Part shown: positions 24,631 to 35,551 of the stretch, piece by piece | Layout: each line of letters starts with the position of its first letter | How positions within the stretch are numbered: position 1 is the first letter of the stretch | NCBI GenBank assembly: GCA_947475275.1 | Contig: CANJNE010000006.1 | Location: 1 to 54,296 of the forward strand | Reading direction: 5' to 3' | Length of the DNA stretch: 54,296 nt | DNA from: Flavobacteriales bacterium | GTDB taxonomy: Bacteria > Bacteroidota > Bacteroidia > Flavobacteriales_D > Crocinitomicaceae | The notes under the pieces: generated by a model | The model's database searches: none | What the model saw: only the letters and a program-made list of their open reading frames with translations | Told to the model about the DNA's origin: nothing | Program-made: the position numbers and the translations under genes

Positions 24631-25692
24631 TTATAAAGTTTCTAAATAATTTAAGGTTTCAACAAGGAGTTCTTCTTCAATGTAATTATCAAAGCTTGCC
24701 ACTCCGATTCCCTTCAACAAAGTGCAATTAATTTTGTTCATTTGATTTTTTTTGTCTTGGTAAATGAAATTAAGTATTTCTTTTTTAAGTGGCTCTGAAA
24801 ATTTTACATTAGGATAAATAGCAAATATCAAACATTTTATTTCATTAAAATCATCTTCATTTAGAAGACCAACTTTCATTGAAATGTATGCCTCTCCAAT
24901 CATACCTATAGCCACGGCATGACCATGCGAAATAGGATTAATTTCGAGAAACGCACCTTCCAAACCATGACCAATCGTATGTCCAAAGTTCAATAGTTTT
25001 CTTTGACCTGTCTCCAATGGATCTCTCTCTACAATTTCCATTTTAATTTGAATGGACCGATTAATTAAATCGCTATTTATTTCGGTATTACCATTTCCTT
25101 CTCTAATAACTTTCCATAATTTGTCATCGGCTATCAAGGCATGTTTAATTATTTCTGCAAAGCCATTTTTAATTTCGATTTCTGGTAAAGTTTGAAGAAA
25201 ACTTTCATCTACAAAAGTGTGCTCTGTGAATTGAATACAACCCAATTGGTTTTTAATTCCTTTGAAATCTACACCATTTTTTCCTCCAATACCTGCGTCT
25301 ACCATGGCCAATAGTGAAGTAGGAATATTAACAAAAGAAATTCCTCTTTTATACACAGACGCCACGAATCCACCTAGATCAGTTATCATTCCTCCACCTA
25401 AATTAATGAGCAAGTCTTTTTTACCAAAACGATAATCAGTTAGCGCCTCCCAAATTTGTACACAAATTTCCAAATCCTTACTTTCCTCACCTGATGGAAT
25501 TTGAATAATTTCTGCATTTGACAATTGGGAAAAATTGGTTATCAAAAATTCCAAACAGTATTCATGAGTATTGTCATCGACAAGAATTGCAATCTTGGCA
25601 TTTTGAAACTTATTTGCAAGCATTTTTTCTAGTGATGAATCCAATAAAGATCCTATTTCTATATGCTGCAAAAGATTTTCTCGTCGATTCAT
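24631..25692 (-). CDS. aroB: 3-Dehydroquinate synthase
   Basis: AroB cyclises DAHP to 3-dehydroquinate, step two of the shikimate pathway, using NAD+ and a divalent metal. The 353-aa protein carries PSGEESKDLE, the NAD-binding LGGGMITDLGGFVASVYKRG, PTSLLAMVDAGIGGKNGVD, and the metal-ligand segments GFAEIIKHALI and LLNFGHTIGHGLE. Length is normal. It is divergent from the proline dehydrogenase gene and cotranscribed with the DUF1295 gene. A -7 box is found 18 nt upstream. Confidence 0.95.
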   Translation of the reverse strand: MNRRENLLQHIEIGSLLDSSLEKMLANKFQNAKIAILVDDNTHEYCLEFLITNFSQLSNAEIIQIPSGEESKDLEICVQIWEALTDYRFGKKDLLINLGGGMITDLGGFVASVYKRGISFVNIPTSLLAMVDAGIGGKNGVDFKGIKNQLGCIQFTEHTFVDESFLQTLPEIEIKNGFAEIIKHALIADDKLWKVIREGNGNTEINSDLINRSIQIKMEIVERDPLETGQRKLLNFGHTIGHGLEGAFLEINPISHGHAVAIGMIGEAYISMKVGLLNEDDFNEIKCLIFAIYPNVKFSEPLKKEILNFIYQDKKNQMNKINCTLLKGIGVASFDNYIEEELLVETLNYLETL

Positions 25693-25709
25693 TGTTTAAG
25701 AAATATGCT

Positions 25710-25717
25710 CAAAAATA
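25710..25717 (-). promoter_or_regulatory. Candidate -7 box of aroB
   Basis: The minus strand reads TATTTTTG, a perfect TAnnTTTG, 17 nt before the aroB ATG at 25692. No TTG is found at the expected -33 position. Confidence 0.4.
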
Positions 25718-25772
25718 AATAATGATTATCGAACTGCATACTACTTGTTTGAAAAGCAATTATTTTTACGGA

Positions 25773-26942
25773 ATGATTTCTTTCGAAAATACCGAAATTG
25801 CATTTAAAAGCAAATCTAACAAGGACCTTAAAAGAGCGTTCAAACTTTTTAAGTTAATTGGCAATCCTAAGCTGGTTAAACTTGGCAAATGGTTTACAAT
25901 TAATGCCTTAAAAATAGGTCTTCCAATAAAAGGGATAATTAAAAAAACGATTTTCAAGCAATTCTGTGGCGGTGAAAATATCACGGAATGCTCTCAAACA
26001 ATTGAGCAACTGCAACAATTTGGCGTTGGCACCATACTTGATTATTCAGTTGAGGGCAAAACATCAGACGAAGATTTCGAAAACACCGTTAAAGAAATCA
26101 TCTCAACCATCGAGGCAGCAAAAAACAATTCTGCAATTCCTTTTGCCGTTTTTAAAGTTACAGGAATTGCGCAACATCACATTCTTGAGCATGCGAACGT
26201 CAATAAGGATAATTTAAATGCTGAAGAATTATTAGCTTACCATTCCATAATAGATCGCGTTAATGCAATTTGCCAAGCAGCATACGAAGGTAATGTGCCA
26301 GTTTTTATAGATGCAGAAGAATCTTGGATTCAAGATACAATTGATCGCATTGCTCTTGACATGATGCGTAAATACAATAAGGATAGGGCAATTGTATTCA
26401 ACACGTTGCAAATGTATCGACACGATCGGTTAGAATATTTGAAAAAAGAAATTGAAATCTGTAAATCTGAAAATTTCCATTATGGCGTAAAACTGGTACG
26501 TGGGGCATATATGGAAAAAGAACGTGAAAGGGCAAAAGATATGGGTTATCCATCACCTATTCAACCAGACAAAGCGTCAGCTGATAGCGATTTCAACGAT
26601 GCACTTAGAATAATTATTGAAAACATTGATTCTATGGCATTATGTTCTGGATCCCACAATGAAGAAAGTGCGCTTCTACTCACCCAACTTCTTCAGGAAA
26701 AAAACATTAAAAATGATGATAAACGTATATTTATCGCTCAACTTCTCGGCATGAGTGACCACATTTCCTACAATGTCGCACATGCAGGTTACAATGTTGC
26801 CAAATATGTTCCATATGGCCCTATAAAAGAAGTGATGCCATACCTGTTACGGAGGGCAGATGAAAATACTTCTGTTGCTGGTCAAACTGGACGTGAATTG
26901 ACATTAATTACAAAAGAATTGAGGCGCAGAAAGTTAGCTTGA
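25773..26942 (+). CDS. Proline dehydrogenase
   Basis: The flavoenzyme oxidises proline to pyrroline-5-carboxylate and passes electrons to the quinone pool. The track starts at 25722, but ATG 25773 gives MISFENTEIAFKSKSNKDL, the normal N-terminus of the monofunctional Bacteroidota enzyme (389 aa). The FAD/substrate motifs are present: NTLQMYRHDRLEYL, YGVKLVRGAYMEKERERA, ALCSGSHNEESALLL and LLRRADENTSVAGQTGRELT. The last, RRADENTS, binds the proline carboxylate. There is no P5C dehydrogenase domain. The gene converges on hemF with a 10-nt gap. Confidence 0.93.
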   Translation: MISFENTEIAFKSKSNKDLKRAFKLFKLIGNPKLVKLGKWFTINALKIGLPIKGIIKKTIFKQFCGGENITECSQTIEQLQQFGVGTILDYSVEGKTSDEDFENTVKEIISTIEAAKNNSAIPFAVFKVTGIAQHHILEHANVNKDNLNAEELLAYHSIIDRVNAICQAAYEGNVPVFIDAEESWIQDTIDRIALDMMRKYNKDRAIVFNTLQMYRHDRLEYLKKEIEICKSENFHYGVKLVRGAYMEKERERAKDMGYPSPIQPDKASADSDFNDALRIIIENIDSMALCSGSHNEESALLLTQLLQEKNIKNDDKRIFIAQLLGMSDHISYNVAHAGYNVAKYVPYGPIKEVMPYLLRRADENTSVAGQTGRELTLITKELRRRKLA

Positions 26943-26952
26943 ATAAAATAAT

Positions 26953-27855
26953 TTACCTACCTAATTTTAGCCAATCGACTCCTTTTTTTAGCATTTGAAT
27001 TGTTTGCTCCTCAGCGCTACCTATTTCTGGTTCAAAGCTGTAAAACCAATTGGCTTCTTTCGGCAAACTCATTAAAATAGATTCTGTTCTTCCACCGGTT
27101 AATAAACCGAATTTGGTACCCCTATCATGAACAAGGTTAAATTCAACATATCTCCCACGACGAATATTTCGCCATTTCAACTCTTGAGCTCCAAAAGATT
27201 TAAAACGACCTAATTCAACTTGCTGTTGGTAAACTTCCGGAAATAACTGTCCAAGTTCAATACAAAAATTAAGTATTTCGTTTTTTGACTTACCTGATTG
27301 CTCATCCAAATGGTCAAAAAATATCCCACCAATACCTCTGGTTTCAGATCTATGTGGTATGTAAAAGTAATCGTCCGCCCAGTTTTTATAGGATTCGTAT
27401 GCATCCGATTTAAATCTATCACAAACTTCCTTCAAACCGCTATGAAATAAAGCAGCATTTTCGGAAACAACATAATGTGGAGTAAGATCAATACCTCCTC
27501 CAAACCAAAAAACACCTGTATCCATTTCAAAGTAACGGACATTCATATGTATAATGGGAACATTTGGATTAAAAGGATGCAAAACAATCGAAACACCCGT
27601 TGCAAAAAATTCTTTTCCATCCAGCCCCAATTGTTTGCGCATCATCTCACTTACCGGACCATATACAGAAGAAAAATTAACACCACCCTTTTCAATAACA
27701 GCACCTTCCTCAATTATTCGAGTTTTTCCACCTCCTCCCTCTTCACGTTGCCATTTATCCTCCTTGAAAGTAGCAATTCCATCTATTTCTTGAATCCTTT
27801 TACAAATATGATCTTGAAGCAGTTCAAATTGATTCGCTATGAAAATCTTATCCAT
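26953..27855 (-). CDS. hemF: Oxygen-dependent coproporphyrinogen III oxidase
   Basis: HemF decarboxylates coproporphyrinogen III to protoporphyrinogen IX with O2. The 300-aa protein has WQREEGGGGKTRII, the family pattern FFATGVSIVLHPFNPNVPII, FWFGGGIDLTPHYV, and the signature RRGRYVEFNLVHDRGTKFGL followed by TGGRTESILMSLP. Its presence implies aerobic or microaerobic heme synthesis. The start shares one base with the stop of the LysM gene, so it is probably the third gene of a guaA-LysM-hemF operon although the functions are unrelated. Confidence 0.95.
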   Translation of the reverse strand: MDKIFIANQFELLQDHICKRIQEIDGIATFKEDKWQREEGGGGKTRIIEEGAVIEKGGVNFSSVYGPVSEMMRKQLGLDGKEFFATGVSIVLHPFNPNVPIIHMNVRYFEMDTGVFWFGGGIDLTPHYVVSENAALFHSGLKEVCDRFKSDAYESYKNWADDYFYIPHRSETRGIGGIFFDHLDEQSGKSKNEILNFCIELGQLFPEVYQQQVELGRFKSFGAQELKWRNIRRGRYVEFNLVHDRGTKFGLLTGGRTESILMSLPKEANWFYSFEPEIGSAEEQTIQMLKKGVDWLKLGR

Positions 27856-29651
27856 TAATCCCCAACATTAATCAGTTCATAATCCTCCTGTTCAATTATA
27901 AAACATTTACTGTTTTCATAACCATCTTCAGGTGCAACTTGATTCAATTGAAAATTATTCATTATCAAATGTGGATGATCGATTCCCAGAAACAAATTAG
28001 CTGCATAATACAAAACTGCATCATAACCCTGCACGGCCATCTTTGTTAAGTCGGCATTGTATTTAATACGATATACTTTGTTAATGGCCTCTGTCTTTTT
28101 GTAACTGTAATTGAGGTCATTAGGACTGGAGTAATGAAAGTTGAATTTATTTTTTAGAGTAGCTTTTATATCATCAAAATTGACCCAGTCCTTTGTTGCA
28201 TAAAACGAGAAATTATCTTCATCTATTTTATTTCCTGCACTTACTAGGGCATTCACAAAAGAACTTGCCAACTGCTTGTCATTTGTAGGATAAATAACCA
28301 CTGTTTTTTTACTTGATTTTACAAAAGTTTTAAAATTCTGAGCTGTAGTTTCAATTAATTTTGGTCTTTCCCCCACATATTCTGAATTCACAAATGCATC
28401 TCTGAAACTTTCATATAAAACCAAATCTTTTTCATTGGTTGATTTAATTAGAATCAATTGTGCATCAGCTTGATTATTTAAGAGGTATTCAGCCATTCCT
28501 TCCATTAATGTTGCATCCGTGGGTACAGCTTGATAAACCTGTGGGTTATTTTTTAAAATGCTCACAATTGATTGTGCAGGGCAAACCATTCTTGCATTGT
28601 TTTCATTGCACCAACGAGCTACAATAGGTCCGAAATCGGCAAAAATAGGCCCAAATACAAGATCTGTATTTTTAAAATCATCAGCGTTTAGAACTGTCTT
28701 TAATGTTAAGGAGTCATTGCGTACATCATAAACATGTAACTCAGCATTTAGTCCAAGTTTTTCTAGCGTATCAACCGCCAATTGAGCACCCATATAGAAC
28801 TCTGCAGCCAAAGTTGAAACACTTTCAGAATATTCTGCGCCTTTATCGAGGAAAAAAGGCAATAGCAATGCAATTTTGTAAGTATCTTTTACCGGATACT
28901 CTTTAACATTTTGAACTGCAACATCCTTCGAGAAAAAATCTCCAAACTCAATTTCGTTTGCAATTTCATCAGATACTTTGATTGTTAAAACTGTTCCTTT
29001 GCTAAGTGTTGTGGATTTAATATTATTCCAAGATTTGAGATCATCCACTGAAACCATAAATCTTTTAGCAATGCTATAGAAGGTTTCACCCTCCATAACT
29101 GTGTAATTTATAGTTTTATCACCTGGAGCATAACCAGCATTTTCCCATGAAACTTTGGCTGAATCTTGAATTACTGGAACTTGGGTGATTGTCATAGAAG
29201 AATCAGATTCAACATAATAATCGGTTTCAGAAAAAAGGGGTTCTTCAGAAACCTCCCGGTCAACGTTTTTAATGATCAACTGTTGACCTACTTTCAAACC
29301 GGAGGCCACACTTGGATTATGCTTTGTTATTGAATCTGAAGAAACACCATATCTTTTTGCAATGCCATAAAGGGTTTCCTTAGCTTTAACAATGTGATTG
29401 ACAGTTACCAAAGGAACTGGAATGAATAATTTCTGTCCTATTGAAAGTCCTTTTTCAGCGCCAGGATTTGACTTTAATATATCATCTTGGCTAACCTTAT
29501 AAAGTTTCTGGAGACCATAAACCGTATTTCCTGACTCGACAATGTGAACATAATATTTTTTTCCTTCAATAACTTCTTTTGTTGCATTCGAAGGTTGTGC
29601 AAAAGCTGAAACGGAAAACAGTAAGAAAAAGAGAAAAATCGTATTTTTCAT
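27855..29651 (-). CDS. Periplasmic protein with three LysM domains fused to a type 1 periplasmic-binding fold
   Basis: After a signal peptide (KNTIFLFFLLFSVSAFAQ) come three LysM repeats: about residues 30-78 (YVHIVESGNTVYGLQKLYKV), 86-130 (HIVKAKETLYGIAKRYGVS) and 184-230 (YTVMEGETFYSIAKRFMVS). They should bind peptidoglycan. The remaining 340 residues look like a LivK/peripla_BP type 1 receptor (YKIALLLPFFLDKGAEY, then VFGPIFADFGPIVARWCNEN and YDAVLYYAANLFLG). Such fusions are common in Bacteroidota and uncharacterised. It could sense a cell-wall fragment or act in lipoprotein synthesis like LpoA; both are inference. Start chosen at the second Met (29651). Confidence 0.87.
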   Translation of the reverse strand: MKNTIFLFFLLFSVSAFAQPSNATKEVIEGKKYYVHIVESGNTVYGLQKLYKVSQDDILKSNPGAEKGLSIGQKLFIPVPLVTVNHIVKAKETLYGIAKRYGVSSDSITKHNPSVASGLKVGQQLIIKNVDREVSEEPLFSETDYYVESDSSMTITQVPVIQDSAKVSWENAGYAPGDKTINYTVMEGETFYSIAKRFMVSVDDLKSWNNIKSTTLSKGTVLTIKVSDEIANEIEFGDFFSKDVAVQNVKEYPVKDTYKIALLLPFFLDKGAEYSESVSTLAAEFYMGAQLAVDTLEKLGLNAELHVYDVRNDSLTLKTVLNADDFKNTDLVFGPIFADFGPIVARWCNENNARMVCPAQSIVSILKNNPQVYQAVPTDATLMEGMAEYLLNNQADAQLILIKSTNEKDLVLYESFRDAFVNSEYVGERPKLIETTAQNFKTFVKSSKKTVVIYPTNDKQLASSFVNALVSAGNKIDEDNFSFYATKDWVNFDDIKATLKNKFNFHYSSPNDLNYSYKKTEAINKVYRIKYNADLTKMAVQGYDAVLYYAANLFLGIDHPHLIMNNFQLNQVAPEDGYENSKCFIIEQEDYELINVGD

Positions 29652-29679
29652 GCTCATAAATGTGAATTTAATTTGTTAA

Positions 29680-31212
29680 TTACTCCCATTCTATTGTAGC
29701 GGGTGGTTTCGAACTGATATCGTAGGTAACCCTATTAACACCTTTTACTTGATTGATAATTTTGTTAGAAATTTTAGCAAGAAACTCATACGGTAAATGG
29801 CACCAATCTGCAGTCATACCATCTGTTGATGTTACGGCGCGCAATGCAACTGCATTTTCGTAGGTTCTTTCATCACCCATCACGCCAACAGATTGAACCG
29901 GGAGAAATATCGCTCCTGCCTGCCAAACGTCGTCATACAAATGATGCTCTTTCAAACCTTCTATGAATATAGAATCAACTTCTTGCAAAATACGTACCTT
30001 CTCAGGTGTTACATCACCAAGAATTCTTATACCCAATCCAGGTCCAGGAAATGGATGTCGTCCTAAAATATTATCGTCTATTTGCAATGATTTCCCAATT
30101 CTTCTCACTTCATCTTTAAACAAAAGCCTTAGTGGCTCAACTACTTTCAATAGCATATAATCAGGTAATCCGCCAACATTATGATGAGACTTAATGGTTT
30201 GAGAAGGGCCTCCATTAACCGAAACAGATTCAATAACGTCTGGGTAAATCGTACCTTGTCCAAGCCATTTTACATTTTCAATTTGCTTAGATTCTTCATC
30301 AAAAACATCAATAAATACCTTGCCAATTGCCTTACGTTTTGCCTCTGGATCTGTAATACCTTTTAAAGCATCATAAAACTTGCTCGAAGCATCCACACCC
30401 TTTACGTTTAACCCCATGTTTTTATAGGAATCCAAAACACTTTGGTATTCGTTTTTTCGCAACAAACCATTATCAACAAATATGCAATACAATTGACTTC
30501 CTATTGCTCTATTTAATAATACTGCAGCGACAGATGAGTCAACACCTCCAGACAACCCTAAAACAACCTTATCCTCTCCTATTGTTTCTTGCAAATTTTT
30601 GACCGTTTCATCAATAAAAGATGTTGGAGTCCAATCTTGTGAACAGCCACAAATATCAACAACAAAATTTTTCAGTAGAATCGCTCCTTCAAGAGAATGG
30701 TATACTTCCGGATGGAATTGAATACCGAAAGTATTTTCACCTTCAATTTGATATCCGGCAATTTCTACATCTTCGGTGCTTGCAATTATTTTATAGTTTG
30801 ATGGGATTTTTTTAATCGTATCACCATGCGACATCCAAACTTGAGATCCAGAAGTCATTCCTTGTGTCAAAGCATTCGAATTATCAATAAATGACAAATG
30901 AGCCCGACCGTATTCTCTTATCGAGGATGGTAGAACTTCACCTCCAAAACTTTGAGACAAATATTGGGCTCCAAAGCACACACCCAACAATGGAAACTTC
31001 CCTTTAATTGAGTTCAAATCTGGCTTTGGAGAATTTTCATCTCTAACGGAAAAAGGACTCCCAGAAAGGATTACCCCCTTAATATTAGCGCCCAAATCTG
31101 GAACTTTATTCCATGGATGGATTTCGCAATAAACATTCATTTCCCTAACCCTTCTGGCTATAAGCTGAGTATATTGGGAACCAAAATCTAAGATTAATAT
31201 CATTTCATGCAT
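29680..31212 (-). CDS. guaA: GMP synthase (glutamine-hydrolysing)
   Basis: GuaA aminates XMP to GMP. The N-terminal class I amidotransferase begins [20 protein letters not shown] and has its cysteine in [12 protein letters not shown] and His/Glu in IQFHPEVYH. The ATP-pyrophosphatase domain has [16 protein letters not shown], and the dimerisation domain ends [13 protein letters not shown], the canonical terminus. Length is about 510 aa from ATG 31212 (MHEMILIL); 31203 is an alternative. The track start at 31263 adds residues not found in the family and lies upstream of the -7 box. Confidence 0.95.
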   Translation of the reverse strand: MHEMILILDFGSQYTQLIARRVREMNVYCEIHPWNKVPDLGANIKGVILSGSPFSVRDENSPKPDLNSIKGKFPLLGVCFGAQYLSQSFGGEVLPSSIREYGRAHLSFIDNSNALTQGMTSGSQVWMSHGDTIKKIPSNYKIIASTEDVEIAGYQIEGENTFGIQFHPEVYHSLEGAILLKNFVVDICGCSQDWTPTSFIDETVKNLQETIGEDKVVLGLSGGVDSSVAAVLLNRAIGSQLYCIFVDNGLLRKNEYQSVLDSYKNMGLNVKGVDASSKFYDALKGITDPEAKRKAIGKVFIDVFDEESKQIENVKWLGQGTIYPDVIESVSVNGGPSQTIKSHHNVGGLPDYMLLKVVEPLRLLFKDEVRRIGKSLQIDDNILGRHPFPGPGLGIRILGDVTPEKVRILQEVDSIFIEGLKEHHLYDDVWQAGAIFLPVQSVGVMGDERTYENAVALRAVTSTDGMTADWCHLPYEFLAKISNKIINQVKGVNRVTYDISSKPPATIEWE

Positions 31213-31216
31213 GTCA

Positions 31217-31224
31217 CAAAGATA
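31217..31224 (-). promoter_or_regulatory. Candidate -7 box of guaA
   Basis: The minus strand reads TATCTTTG, a perfect TAnnTTTG. The start site would fall at about 31210-31212, right on the preferred ATG, or about 7 nt before the ATG at 31203. No TTG is at the -33 distance, so confidence is limited. Confidence 0.4.
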
Positions 31225-31386
31225 CATTTTGAAGGAAAGGTATTTAGCCTTTGGGCAAGTCAAGTTTCAACAAGCAATGTTAACAATTCAAAATTTATCT
31301 TTGGAATAAATCACATTTATGCCCAAAGTCGAGTTATTGTAATGACATTTAACGATTTTTTATATCCAAAACTTGCAATATTTCAT

Positions 31387-31394
31387 TAATTTTG
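31387..31394 (+). promoter_or_regulatory. Candidate -7 box of secA
   Basis: TAATTTTG matches the consensus 33 nt before the secA ATG, giving an estimated leader of about 27 nt. The only nearby TTG is 11 nt upstream, too close for a standard -33 element. Confidence 0.4.
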
Positions 31395-31427
31395 CGCTTC
31401 TTAAAACAATAGAAATAAAGGTTTAAC

Positions 31428-34400
31428 ATGTTAGCAGGACTACTCAAACAATTCTTTGGAGACAAGAGCGCAAAAGATAGAAAAGAATATCAGCCGATTA
31501 TAGACAAAACAAATGGTTTTTTCGAGCAACTAAAGTCGCTTTCAGATGACGATCTAAGGGCAAAAACCATTGTCTTTCAAAATAAGGTAAAAACGGAAAT
31601 AGAAAGTCTCGAAGTCGAGGTTTCTGATCTACGTTTAAAAGCTACGGACATCAATACGCCTATCGAAGAAAAAGAAGAATTATTCGAAAATATAGATAAG
31701 CTGACCAAGAAAATTGATGAAAAAATTGAAGAAGTTTTAGCTGATATTCTTCCAGAGGCTTTTGCTGTTGTAAAAGAAACTGCAAGAAGATGGGCGGAAA
31801 ATGGCAAACTTGAGGTTACTGCTCAGGAATTTGATATTGAGTTATCCAAGAAGAAAGATGGAATCAGTATTGAGGGAGAGAAAGCAACTTGGTGGAACAA
31901 ATGGTCTGCTGCCGGTGGAGACGTAAGTTGGAACATGGTTCATTATGACGTTCAGTTAATGGGAGGAGCCGTTTTACACAGAGGAAATATTTCTGAAATG
32001 CAAACTGGTGAAGGTAAAACTTTGGTTGCAACATTACCTGTTTATCTCAACGCGCTTGCTGGAAAAGGTGTACATGTCGTAACAGTAAACGACTATTTGG
32101 CTAAAAGGGATTCAGAATGGATGGGTCCACTTTATCAGTTTCATGGCTTAAGAGTAGATTGCATTGACAAACATCGACCTAATTCAGCTGAAAGAAAACA
32201 AGCATATCTCGCTGACATTACGTTTGGAACGAATAACGAATTTGGTTTCGACTATTTGCGTGACAACATGACGGGAAGTGTAGACGAACTCGTTCAACAA
32301 AAGCATCATTTTGCAATCGTTGATGAGGTCGATTCTGTGTTAATTGATGATGCCAGAACGCCATTGATAATTTCAGGTCCAACCCCAAGAGGTGATGAAC
32401 AAGAATATGGTCAACTTAAACCAAGGGTTGAGTCAATTGTTAATGCTCAAAGGCAATTTGTTACACAATGTCTGGCTGATGCCAAGAAATTGTTGAGCGT
32501 CATCAATAATCCAGCAGAACCTGGGCAAGATGCCAAACAAATGTTAGAGGAAGGTGGAATTGCTTTGTTGAGGGCTTTTAGAGGTTTGCCAAAAAACAAA
32601 GCACTTATTAAGTTCCTTTCCGAACCTGGAATAAAAGCTCATTTGCTTAAAACAGAGAATTATTACATGCAAGAGCAGGGTAAGCACATGAAGAAAATTG
32701 ATGTGGAGCTTTACTTTGTAATTGATGAGAAGAATAACACGATTGAATTAACAAGCAAGGGAATTGACCTAATTTCGGGTCGAGATGATAAGGATTTTTT
32801 CATCATGCCCGATATTGGTTCTGAAATAGCCAAACTTCAAAAAGAAAATCTCGACAAAGATCAATATCTGATTAAAAAAGATGAGCTAATCAGAGAATAC
32901 AGTATAAAATCCGAACGCATTCACTCTGTTAATCAACTTTTAAAGGCCTATACACTCTTTGAAAAAGAAGTTGAATACGTAATCATGGATAGTAAAGTCA
33001 AAATCGTTGATGAATCTACTGGTCGTATCATGGAGGGTCGAAGGTATTCCGATGGTTTACACCAAGCAATAGAAGCAAAGGAAAATGTAAAAGTTGAGGC
33101 GGCTACTCAAACTTATGCGACTATTACTTTACAAAATTACTTCAGAATGTACCACAAACTAGCTGGTATGACAGGTACAGCGGAAACTGAAGCAAAAGAA
33201 TTCTGGGATATTTACAGTTTAGATGTGGTTGTAATACCTACCAATAAATCAATTGTAAGAAAGGATAAAAACGATTTGGTTTTCAAGACTGCTCGCGAAA
33301 AATACACCGCTGTAATTGAAGAAATTGGTGAATTGGTTGCTGCAGGTCGACCTGTTTTGGTTGGAACAACAACTGTAGAAATATCAGAACTTTTGAGTAG
33401 AATGTTAAAGATGAAAAACATTCCACATCAAGTTTTGAATGCCAAATACCATCAAAAAGAGGCTGAAATTGTTGCTGAAGCTGGGAAAGCAGGTGCTGTT
33501 ACAATTGCAACCAACATGGCGGGTCGTGGAACAGACATTAAATTAGGTGCTGGAGTTAAAGAAAGTGGTGGTTTAGCTATCATAGGTACTGAACGTCATG
33601 ACTCTAGAAGGGTTGACCGTCAGCTGAGAGGTCGTTCCGGTCGTCAGGGAGATCCAGGGTCATCGCAATTCTTTGTATCACTCGAGGACGATTTGATGAG
33701 AAAATTCGGTTCTGAAAGGATTGCCAAAATCATGGATAGAATGGGATTAAAAGAAGGTGAGGTTATCACCCATTCCATGGTATCCCGATCAATAGAAAGA
33801 GCACAAAAGAAAGTTGAAGAAAACAATTTCGGTATTCGTAAAAGGTTATTGGAATACGATGATGTAATGAACCAACAACGTAAACGAATTTATGAAAGAA
33901 GAAAAAACGCACTTTACGGCGAACGCCTTGAGTTGGATATCGATAACATGCTTTACAATGTTTGTAGAAACCGTGTGGCTTCCTATACAAAAGAAGATTT
34001 TGAAGGATTCGAATATGATTTGTTGCGACTATTAGGAATTGAGTCACCAGTTGATGCGAATGAATTTAAAACAATCGACCAAAACATCCTTGTTGATAAA
34101 GTTTATATTGCAGCACTTGAGCATTACTCCAGAAAGAACAACAAAATCAGTGAAAAGACTTTTCCTCAAATAAAAAATGTTTTCGAAACGATGTCAGATC
34201 GTTACAAGAACATTGTTTTTCCATTATCAGATGGAAAAAGAGAAATGCAGTTGGTTATCAACCTTAAAGAGGCATACGATACCCAAGGTAAGGCAATTGT
34301 TAAAGCATTTGAGCGCAATGTTATCTTGAATATTATCGACAATGAATGGAAAGAGCATTTAAGAGAGATGGATGATTTACGCACAGCCGTTCACAACGCA

Positions 34401-34778
34401 CAATATGAGCAAAAAGATCCACTTTTGATTTACAAACTCGAATCCATCAAATTGTTTGAAGGTATGTTAGAGCGCGTGAATTCTGATGCAGTTGAATTGT
34501 TAATGAAATTGGATATTCCAATTGAGCAAAAAGTTCAGAGCACGAATCAAGAAGTGACACATCAGCACAACTACGAAAAATCTGTTACGAATAATGATTT
34601 AACCCCGACACAGCAACCAGCTAAACATCCTGGAAGTCAAGGATATGCAGAAGCCATTAAAAATTCAATGCCCCAGCAGGAAAAACAAACTCCTGTTGTT
34701 GCAGATCCAAAAATTGGCAGAAACGATCCTTGTCCATGTGGAAGTGGAAAAAAATACAAGCAGTGCCACGGTAAATAA
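31428..34778 (+). CDS. secA: Preprotein translocase ATPase SecA
   Basis: SecA drives proteins through SecYEG at the inner membrane. The 1116-aa protein has Walker [15 protein letters not shown], the DEAD-type Walker [21 protein letters not shown], the preprotein cross-linking region, motif [13 protein letters not shown] and the second helicase domain [14 protein letters not shown] with [18 protein letters not shown]. The C-terminus is the zinc-binding [14 protein letters not shown] tail for SecB/ribosome contact. It is about 200 residues longer than E. coli SecA owing to an N-terminal charged insertion (about 55-105) and an insertion after the DEAD motif. I take both as the usual Bacteroidota form. 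Confidence 0.97.
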   Translation: MLAGLLKQFFGDKSAKDRKEYQPIIDKTNGFFEQLKSLSDDDLRAKTIVFQNKVKTEIESLEVEVSDLRLKATDINTPIEEKEELFENIDKLTKKIDEKIEEVLADILPEAFAVVKETARRWAENGKLEVTAQEFDIELSKKKDGISIEGEKATWWNKWSAAGGDVSWNMVHYDVQLMGGAVLHRGNISEMQTGEGKTLVATLPVYLNALAGKGVHVVTVNDYLAKRDSEWMGPLYQFHGLRVDCIDKHRPNSAERKQAYLADITFGTNNEFGFDYLRDNMTGSVDELVQQKHHFAIVDEVDSVLIDDARTPLIISGPTPRGDEQEYGQLKPRVESIVNAQRQFVTQCLADAKKLLSVINNPAEPGQDAKQMLEEGGIALLRAFRGLPKNKALIKFLSEPGIKAHLLKTENYYMQEQGKHMKKIDVELYFVIDEKNNTIELTSKGIDLISGRDDKDFFIMPDIGSEIAKLQKENLDKDQYLIKKDELIREYSIKSERIHSVNQLLKAYTLFEKEVEYVIMDSKVKIVDESTGRIMEGRRYSDGLHQAIEAKENVKVEAATQTYATITLQNYFRMYHKLAGMTGTAETEAKEFWDIYSLDVVVIPTNKSIVRKDKNDLVFKTAREKYTAVIEEIGELVAAGRPVLVGTTTVEISELLSRMLKMKNIPHQVLNAKYHQKEAEIVAEAGKAGAVTIATNMAGRGTDIKLGAGVKESGGLAIIGTERHDSRRVDRQLRGRSGRQGDPGSSQFFVSLEDDLMRKFGSERIAKIMDRMGLKEGEVITHSMVSRSIERAQKKVEENNFGIRKRLLEYDDVMNQQRKRIYERRKNALYGERLELDIDNMLYNVCRNRVASYTKEDFEGFEYDLLRLLGIESPVDANEFKTIDQNILVDKVYIAALEHYSRKNNKISEKTFPQIKNVFETMSDRYKNIVFPLSDGKREMQLVINLKEAYDTQGKAIVKAFERNVILNIIDNEWKEHLREMDDLRTAVHNAQYEQKDPLLIYKLESIKLFEGMLERVNSDAVELLMKLDIPIEQKVQSTNQEVTHQHNYEKSVTNNDLTPTQQPAKHPGSQGYAEAIKNSMPQQEKQTPVVADPKIGRNDPCPCGSGKKYKQCHGK

Positions 34779-34783
34779 TTTTT

Positions 34784-35551
34784 ATGACCTTACCTTTCAG
34801 CGTTGCTCTAATTGGTACAGGAAATATTGCCTGGCATTTGGGTAACGCTTTTGTAAATTCTGGTGTAAATATAACTCAAGTTTACGGCCGGAATCAAGGT
34901 AAATCTGAAGAATTTAGTGTATTATTTAAAGCAGAAAGTATTCAAGATTTTTCAAAACTTACTGCAGACTTTACTATTGTATGTGTTAGCGATGATAGTA
35001 TTGAAAAGGTAATTTCTGAAATCCCTGCGGATTTAAAGGTACTTTACACATCAGGAGCTTTAGCAATAAAAACATTTAGCGCTAAAAAAAATATAGGAAT
35101 CTTATATCCTTTGCAAACTTTCGGTGACAGATTAATCACTAATTTTAAAGATATTCCAATTCTTATTGAATCACTGGATGAAGAATTTCTGAACGAAATA
35201 AATGCCCTAGCCTCCGCAATAAGTTCTAAAGTACAGGTTGTAAATTCTGAACAACGTTTGATTTATCACCTTTCAGCTGTATGGATGAATAACTTTGTCA
35301 ACCACATAGGAAGTATTGCATACGATATTATTCATGAACATCAATTGGACTGGAAAACGCTTCAACCATTGATCGAAAAAACAACAAGTAACCTATTGAT
35401 TAATATTCCTGAGAACATTCAAACAGGACCGGCCAAAAGAAAGGATTTGAATACGATTTCAAAACATCTAGAACATTTGAATGAGGAGCAAAAGATTGTT
35501 TACAACATACTCTCGGATTCGATAAAAAAGAAATACAATCCAAATGGATAG
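34784..35551 (+). CDS. DUF2520-family Rossmann protein
   Basis: This 255-aa protein has an N-terminal NADP-binding-like Rossmann domain starting FSVALIGTGNIAWHLGNAF (GxGNxxxxL) and a helical C-terminal DUF2520 domain with AVWMNNFVNHIGSIAYDI and LLINIPENIQTGPAKRKD. It looks like a ketopantoate-reductase/F420-NADP-oxidoreductase relative; the substrate is unknown. It starts 5 nt after secA and overlaps the KdsC-like phosphatase by 8 nt. The DUF2520/KdsC-like neighbourhood recurs in Bacteroidota, to my knowledge, suggesting a shared step. Confidence 0.87.
   Translation: MTLPFSVALIGTGNIAWHLGNAFVNSGVNITQVYGRNQGKSEEFSVLFKAESIQDFSKLTADFTIVCVSDDSIEKVISEIPADLKVLYTSGALAIKTFSAKKNIGILYPLQTFGDRLITNFKDIPILIESLDEEFLNEINALASAISSKVQVVNSEQRLIYHLSAVWMNNFVNHIGSIAYDIIHEHQLDWKTLQPLIEKTTSNLLINIPENIQTGPAKRKDLNTISKHLEHLNEEQKIVYNILSDSIKKKYNPNG

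Noticed and set aside
27475-27858. 127-aa plus-strand ORF
   Set aside because: It is antisense to hemF, whose motifs are unmistakable; the translation has no domain or promoter.
31577-32800. SecA insertions as a domain fusion or horizontal addition
   Set aside because: The charged N-terminal and post-DEAD insertions fit the longer SecA usual in Bacteroidota; reading frame and composition are continuous.
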